A DNA stretch of 64,000 nt from Rhexocercosporidium sp. MPI-PUGE-AT-0058 (taxonomy: Eukaryota > Ascomycota > Leotiomycetes > Helotiales), in the NCBI GenBank assembly GCA_020746875.1, contig JAGTJL010000005.1, forward strand, positions 1,612,001 to 1,676,000, given 5' to 3'. Each line of letters begins with the position of its first letter. The first letter of the stretch is position 1. This document shows, in pieces, positions 58,208-64,000 of the stretch. The notes under the pieces were generated by a model. The model was not told the DNA's origin. It worked only from the letters and a program-made list of their open reading frames with translations, and did no database searches. The position numbers were made by a program, and so were the translations under genes.

Positions 58208-58659
58208 TCTGTGAAGTCAAAAGGGAAGGAAGTCCTCAGAGCGGCAAGCGTGGTAATGATTGCTGCTTTTGCAGCTGGAATTTGTTGGAGTGATCTAAGA
58301 CTGTAAGTTGGCTTCAATCGCAGATTTCAGTAACTGATGAAGAATCCAGAGAGTACTTGCCGGATTTGAATATATAAAGGGCACTGAAATTGAGCGATGG
58401 TTTAGTGGGAGAAAGTGTGTCTCGATAGAGTGCCTGGAATTATTCATAAAGCCTGCGGCCACACTTACCTCGGGCACAATATAAAGCGGCGATCTAGATG
58501 GGATGCATGGATATATTCAAAGCCTCCCAGTCTTCAGTCAGTATGATTGCGTAGTGACTCCCTGCTGATGATTAAATATCCTAGACGGTGATGAATAACA
58601 CGAGTGAAAGATAATGATGTTGCAGGCTCAGATGCTATCCTATTCAAGCAGACTCTCGT
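58208..58659. other. Intergenic region between convergent genes
   Basis: About 450 bases between two 3' ends. Nothing recognised. Confidence 0.45.
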
Positions 58660-59768
58660 TTACTTTGGTGCTGGGGTGCGAGATGACTTTCTTGACCCAT
58701 TCAGCAGCGGTGTATTCTCACTCAATCCATCTTCGACAATGGTTCCACCCTCATCATCAGTCTCTGCACTTCCTCTCCCAATGACCTGCACCATGTTAGC
58801 AACAGTTCTCCTAGGTATGTGTTACCAGCTAGGGGGGGGGGGGGGGTTACCCTCTCGGTCCCAGCGCTCTTCTCCCTACGAGCCTTCACTTCGAACGAAA
58901 TGCCCATCACTAGCAAGCAACCTTGCAGACATCCTGTCACCAAGAACACGCCCCACGTACTCCACCCTTCAACCCCGAGCCTGGCAGCCAAGCTGGCAGA
59001 CCAAACGAAGCTCCCTGGGGTCTGGATAAGCATCATTGGAATACTCAAACTTCCAACATGCCCCAACTGCCAAGTCATCCAAATTTGAGGTAGATATTGT
59101 ATGCCTGCCAGGATTGTAGCCGTTATTCCCAGCGTATTTGCCCACTTGCCCAGATGGTGGGGCCGCGATATTATGAGAGCCGCGCTGACGATGATAACGA
59201 GTAGGCCATGTAGCAAGCAAAGGAAAGCGACTGTGACTGCTGTCCGCCATGTGTATTGTTTCTCATCATCATTGTTTGGCAGAGTCGGTCCTCGAGGGAA
59301 GAAAACAAGGAACAAGAGCAAACTGCGGAGAGTCAGTGCTGTTCAAAGTACGCTGATGCTCGAAGCTTACATGACACTAAAGCAAAACCATTGTACGCCA
59401 ACTTGTGCTATCCCCAGCAGACCTGCAGCACATTCAAATGTACTCACAGTCTTGCAGCATGCCACATCCGCTCTGGAAGCTGGCAAAACAAGTATATTGG
59501 CGAACGCGCATGTTCCGGAAGTCGTTCCGAGGAGGATAAAGTATGGCGATATTCCTTCGGAGGTCCCTCGCGAAATGATTCGATAATGTTGAGGAAGGTA
59601 GGAGACTAGGATACCGAGCAAGATGAAGCTTAAACACATGTCAGTCTCGCAATATTGTTAGGGCTGGTCTACTCACATAGACAGCGTCAAGTTGAAGTAA
59701 TCAGGCTCTTGGAGCTTCTCACAGCGGCTGGCAATATGGCCGGTCGTTAAATCATGAAAGAACCCCAT
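58660..59768 (-). CDS. PQ-loop repeat membrane protein
   Basis: Seven-helix membrane protein of the PQ-loop family (vacuolar/lysosomal amino-acid exporters and relatives). Exons 59677-59768, 59371-59628, 58851-59322 and 58660-58785 give 315 residues. Two PQ-loop motifs are seen, SYLPQHYRII and QYLPQIWMTW, each at the start of a three-helix bundle. The last intron, 58786-58850, starts right at GTAACC and holds a run of 15 C; reading through it instead gives a tail without sense. Splicing it yields an acidic C-terminal tail with ENTPLL, a dileucine-type vacuole sorting signal. The start MGFFHDLTTGHIASRCEKL is a good match to the short N-terminus of the family. Substrate unknown. Confidence 0.87.
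58832..58846 (+). repeat. G15 homopolymer (C15 on the coding strand), inside an intron
   Basis: Fifteen G in a row on the plus strand. On the minus strand it is C15 placed 4 bases after the GTAACC donor's start, before the branch site CTAAC and CAG acceptor of the last PQ-loop gene intron. Length is likely to vary between strains. Confidence 0.9.
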
Positions 59769-60809
59769 GTTGATGACTGCTGAAGGTTTATGCTACCTCT
59801 GCTCGCCTGCCTTTGTTGTGCCAGCTGGATCGCGGAGTTTGTGAGTGATGCCTCGAGGATACCATCTCCATGTAAACACACAGCTCCAAGTGGCGGTGCC
59901 AGAACCCGGGGATGCGCTAACATGCGGCCGCCTCGGCCCGGCAGGTGGCTGGCTATGGGGTGCGGTTGGAAATGACCGATTGAGGCACGTGCAGAACACC
60001 AAAATTAGCTTGCGCAATACACTACTCCTCAACGAAAGAAAAATCAAATTCATTAACCTCTTCACAGTTTCTTTAGAAATAGCAGACCTACATTTATACC
60101 ACAAAATATTATAGCGTTGTCTTTGTAGTTGTAGTTATTATCACGTAGTTGTTGCAGAATAGCACTTCGCCAATATCGCCCGATAGGCTGGGTTGGGTTG
60201 GCTTGGCTTGGTTGGTAGGTTCGCCGTACGGGAAGAATTGAGTGGCTGATTCTGGCACCCGCGGAGCACCAAAATCAATCGTCTGAACTACTATTCTCGC
60301 GACTTACGGTAGATGATATCCATTTTTGTCTCTTGCAACTCAATAACAAATAACTGATAGCTAACTTGAATAAATTTTCTGTGCAAAGTATTTGTAAAGG
60401 GTTGAAAATGTACGGTACTTTCAATCTGTAGCATCGCGAAAACCGTCCTTTTCTTAACTGTACAGGTTCTGATGGATTCGGTTATCTGTTTTTGTATTCA
60501 CTAATCGTCGCTTATATTATCGCTTAACTTAGTTATGTTCTTAAAGCGAGGCGAGGAAGCGCACGTGAGCTCCACGAGGAGGTAATAACCACGCAGCATG
60601 CCAGAGAATGGGGATGCACGAGTACCAAAGAGTTGGCGGTCGCCTCATCAAGGGAGGGGGTATTACTGACCCGGCAAGTCCTTTTTTTCGTTGCTTTGAA
60701 TCGAGAACGTGAAAGCATCAAAGTTCTGGTGCATATATTACATTAAGGTATATTTTGATTAATACTGCAGCGCTTCTGCTTTGTGGTTTGTGAACCATTT
60801 GAGAGCTTA
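59769..60809. other. Intergenic region, 1 kb
   Basis: Upstream of the PQ-loop gene and downstream of the L-domain gene. It has a NotI site (GCGGCCGC) near 59926, G/T-rich GGTTGGCTTGG repeats at 60188-60218 and AT-rich patches near 60345-60400. No supported gene. Confidence 0.45.
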
Positions 60810-62675
60810 CTATCTCCCACTGCCCTGCGCCACTTCTCCTCCTTCCTGAGCATGTGATGAAGCCTCATATCCTGGGGGTCTCTCTGTTGGTCTTGCCATA
60901 TTGCTCAGACTGCTCGCGAGACTCGCTGCATCCGTACTACTTCGTTCTCTTGGAGGCGTATATTCTGGCAAAACTTCTCCGCCACCTGTCCTCCTACTCT
61001 CCATCTCAGTCTCGTAGTCCGGGAGCTGGTTCTTTTTGGCTGTCTCCTTCCTATCTCTTCTACATCGCCAAAGTACTGCTGCAACCAAGAGCAGAACGGA
61101 GATACCGATGCCCAGTCCTAAACCGACTTGCTTCCTCGGAAAAGGTTTTTTCGGTTTCTCGTCGCAGGAAAAGTTTGGGATGTAGTCCTTTCTACCCTCG
61201 TATTCTGGGTGGATTTTTAACCATATCTTTTTACCAGGCCCACAATCAATCGGGATCTCGCTGTCTAACTTCAGAAGTTTAGTAACATTTTTGAGACTAG
61301 TGATATTATAACTGTATGGTGGTGTTAGTACAATTGGCTGAACCCTTCAATGAGTCAAGACTTACTCGGTAACATTTCCCTCTAGAGAGACGTATTCAGC
61401 ACTTTCGAGTGGCCAAAGATTGACACTCATGGGATTCTGGCTTCTGAAGAAGAAATTGTCAACATGCTTAAGCGCTGGTAGTGAAAAACTAGGTACAGTC
61501 AGTGCCGAGCTCTTTTTTCTTCTGCTAGACGTGCCATACTTTGCGATTGTCCCAGCTATATCTACCATTGAAGTGTTCCAAAGAGAAGGAAAACTCAGGT
61601 TGAGCGGCAACCCTTGAGTGTAAACTTTGAGGCCTGCATAATAATTGTAGAATATGTCATTGTCGACGAAATCGGCTATGGATGCGAGCTTTGGTGTTGA
61701 GATGCTGGCAAATCATCAGCGGGCCTCTCCAACAGCCAAAGAATGATGACTGGAGGGAAGATCGAACCGAGATATATTTCCCACAATCTGAAATTCTGAG
61801 CAATTCACAAGCGATGGAAAATCAATTCCAATGGACGGATTTGAGCCAAGATCTAATGGCTTCCAGTTGTTTTCGAAATATGACTCGGGTCGAGATCGCA
61901 CAGAAATGGAACTCCCGACATTCGTAAGGCTCGCAAAATTCATGCTCAATATTTCGTCAGTAAATCTTGATAGATCTCGAAGATTGATCAATTCACCTCG
62001 TGAAATTCCCCAGGATTTGCAAGCGACCAGTGATCGTTTCGAGTGCAGGAAAACTCACGGTAGCATCCACAGATTTTAGTTCGATGTCGACTGTGTAAGC
62101 CTTCTGAAGCTTCTCGAATGATATTGACTTGAGTGCAGTTGCGTTCTGCAATCTTACACCATAGTTGGCGCCGATCTCGAGCAAGTCAGGGGCGCTTATG
62201 GAAGTGAGACCTGGTACTGGTCTGTCGGTCTCGGCATCATTGTCCCAAAACCCAACGGATGCAGTACCTAAAGTGCGAGAAGCCATGGTCAGCTGCTGCT
62301 TGTATGACACGCGGGGACGAGAGCTCAAAATATGAGGAGTGGATGGGTCGCGGAGTTGTTAGGTGACCGCAATCTAACTTACGAAGACCTCCCGTGATAT
62401 TTGTGACCCCACGCACAATTAAGTCACCAGTGTAATTGTGCCCAATATTGAGAATGCATTCTAATTTCGTGCATCCATCCAGCTTAGTATCAGCATCTTC
62501 TTGACCCCAGACGGTGATGCTTCTGTGATAATCCAATGTCTCGTTGCAGCATACTCTCGCCCAAACGGCTTCGTTGGAGTCAGTTCAACCCATGACACTG
62601 GAGACTGGGTCAAATACCTGGCAATAGCAAAGCCCACAGATAGAACGTCGTCGTGGCGTTAGTAAACCAAAGCAT
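60810..62675 (-). CDS. Receptor L-domain (Ecm33/Sps2-like) membrane protein
   Basis: Cell-surface glycoprotein. Exons 62618-62675, 62383-62568, 61997-62267, 61768-61944, 61366-61704 and 60810-61311 give 510 residues, in phase at all five junctions. A signal peptide spans exons 1 and 2 (FYLWALLLPAVWA), then CCNETL begins the mature chain. The outer part has leucine-rich beta-helix repeats of the receptor L-domain type (LTSISAPDLLEIGANYG, FPALETITGRLQILGNFT) with many N-x-S/T sites. A single membrane helix VGLGLGIGISVLLLVAAVLW is followed by a basic stop CRRDRK and a roughly 85-residue cytosolic tail with LPDYETE, LPEYTPP and RPPGYEA. Instead of the GPI anchor of Ecm33 it has a transmembrane helix. 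A cell-wall organisation or sensing role is inference. Confidence 0.85.
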
Positions 62676-63102
62676 GGCGCGTGCTTTCAAAACAGTAGGA
62701 AGGATCGAGTGGTCGGGGGATGAACTCAACAGTCAAGTCTTTTAAGAAAAGCTGGATGTTGGGCGCCTATCGCCATGTCGGGGTTGAGACCACATACGGA
62801 GCCTCCTGCGAAGCAATCTGACCCTTTACAAGGGGGAGCCGTATAAGGCTGTTTCGCGGGGATGAATGCAGATGCTGCGCCTCGAGGGTCTTGGCTCTCT
62901 GGGTGCTGGTTTGGCCATATGCGGCACAATAATACGAAAGTGGCGTACCTTGGCAAGAATAATTTACTCGATATCATATTCTGGTGCTATTTTTACCGAC
63001 ATGGGATTGTACTCGGCGCACAACATATCAACACTGTCTTCACTTGAAACGAAATCCATAGAAGGATGTGGGGTTTATCGTCACGAAGAAACAGAAACTA
63101 CC
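62676..63102. other. Divergent intergenic region
   Basis: About 430 bases between the L-domain gene and the cyclotransferase-like gene. A minus-strand ORF at 62726-62977 with several cysteines overlaps it, but no splice joins it convincingly to the L-domain gene. Confidence 0.4.
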
Positions 63103-63696
63103 ATGGAGAGAATAGAGAATATTAAGATGTGTACGGGTCCAACACCGCCTCCTCTTCCTCCCCTCTCCCATCAGCGTAGCTCGCCATCAAAGCCCGCGCT
63201 GTCTTTTCAGCCACCAAGCTCGGCCCTGACCAAATCGTTAAAAACGGTTGCAGAAGCAGTGGGTGCTGGCCTCCATCAGAAACCCGATCCATTCACACCA
63301 TGCTGCATGTTCTTCTATGGCACTTTGATGGACGCCTAAGTTCTCCAGACGGTCCTCGGACTACCAAACACGCCAAAAGTGTCGAAAGGAGAAACCATGG
63401 GGTGCTCTATGAAGATGTGGGGGATATATCCAACAATGATACGCAACGCAGAAGGCACGATATCCGGCACGATTTGGAAAGTTGACTCGGAGTCTCATTT
63501 CCTGCGCTTGCAGGAGTATGAGACAGGAGCGTATACCTGGTGCTACTGCGATGTCAAGCTGGAAGACGGACGGGAGCTGAACGGATGTAGAACCTTTTGC
63601 TGGGCTGGAGACGTGGATATTCAGGAATTGGAGGACGGTGAATTCGATTTGCCGAGGTACCAGAAGTACTTCAAATCATCTGTCGTTCGCAGATGA
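63103..63696 (+). pseudogene. AIG2/gamma-glutamylcyclotransferase-like gene with a nonsense codon
   Basis: GGCT-like fold protein. From ATG 63103 the frame starts with a Pro/Ser-rich leader and reaches FFYGTLMDA, the glycine-rich substrate loop of the family. It then hits TAA at 63337-63339. The same frame stays open for 118 more codons and gives the rest of the domain: KMWGIYPTMI, GTISGTIWKV, LQEYETGAYTW with the expected glutamate region, CRTFCWAGD and FDLPRYQKYFKSSV. No intron with GT-AG ends takes the stop out. A product starting after the stop (ATG 63379) would lack the YGTL loop. Total length without the stop would be normal, 197 residues. Recent pseudogene or sequence error. Confidence 0.82.
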
Positions 63697-64000
63697 CTTG
63701 TTCACTTCTTTTGGCTGAGGGTTGCTTGCTTTCGGGAAGATGGCTTGTGATGGATAGACTTTGATTAGTCTATCTGGATTATGGCTCATAGGTTGAACGA
63801 ACCCTTTGTGTTGAGGTTCCAGTTCTCCGATAGATCCCCTTGATACATAAAACCTGCCAAGAAATAACCCTATGTCATTTAGATAATCAAAACATCAGAT
63901 ATTAATGCTGACCAGTGCCTGGGTATCGGCATGAAGATTTTGCAGAAAGTCCCGCCTAGGAAGGTTGTGCTTGCATTGTAGAAGATCCAGGCATCCCCTT
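63697..64000. other. Right end of window
   Basis: About 300 bases downstream of the cyclotransferase-like gene. No ORF of note; any further gene lies beyond the window. Confidence 0.4.

Noticed and set aside
62726..62977. Minus-strand ORF with a possible signal sequence and several cysteines upstream of the L-domain gene
   Set aside because: It ends in a stop before the L-domain exons and no phase-keeping splice joins them, whereas ATG 62675 gives a proper signal peptide.

Overview
The window looks like nuclear DNA of a filamentous ascomycete (Pezizomycotina). The genes carry short spliceosomal introns of about 45 to 105 bases, mostly with GTAAGT- or GTGAGT-like donors and CTRAC or CTAAC branch sites. 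Recognised proteins are eukaryotic or specifically fungal: an Scc2/Mis4 cohesin loader, RNA polymerase I subunit A12, a CHO2 methyltransferase, Zn2Cys6 regulators, a cytochrome P450, a rhodopsin-domain membrane protein and a UBC/F-box protein. The gene mix and sequence style remind me of Leotiomycetes, but nothing here proves a class. All exon structures were worked out by eye from splice signals and checked for reading phase across each junction.

Left part (1-31 kb): mostly intact genes. The 3' end of LIA1 faces RPA12 tail to tail. RPA12 is divergent from a very long SCC2/MIS4 gene. Then come a secreted cysteine-rich repeat protein, a seven-helix membrane protein, a short-chain dehydrogenase and a complete Tc1/mariner transposon (30-bp perfect terminal inverted repeats, TA target duplication, intact DD34E transposase). 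A gene-poor stretch with a split inverted repeat follows. Next are NBP35, a two-exon zinc-finger plus serine-protease-like gene, an unknown acidic nuclear-type protein, a two-HKD phospholipase D-family protein, a GMF/ADF-like actin regulator and a small protein resembling DUF1115.

Right part (31-64 kb): intact housekeeping and metabolic genes lie among clearly broken ones. Broken: a frameshifted partial relative of the protease-like gene, a kinase-like gene with several lesions, a P450 with one nonsense codon, a Zn2Cys6 regulator with two nonsense codons, an internally deleted CTP synthase fragment, and a gamma-glutamylcyclotransferase-like gene with one nonsense codon. Intact: a UBC/F-box/RGG protein, CHO2, an amidase, a second Zn2Cys6 regulator, an isochorismatase-family hydrolase, a Ser/Thr/His-rich secreted protein, a PQ-loop protein and a receptor-L-domain membrane protein. 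The amidase, regulator and isochorismatase-type hydrolase stand together and could be a small amide/nitrogen-catabolism neighbourhood. The P450 and the regulator next to it may be remnants of a disabled metabolic locus.

I saw no tRNA or rRNA gene and no CRISPR array. The strongest items for follow-up are the protease-like family with its decayed neighbour, the modular cysteine-rich secreted protein, the intact transposon and the concentration of single nonsense lesions in the right half, which needs checking against raw reads before it is called biology.
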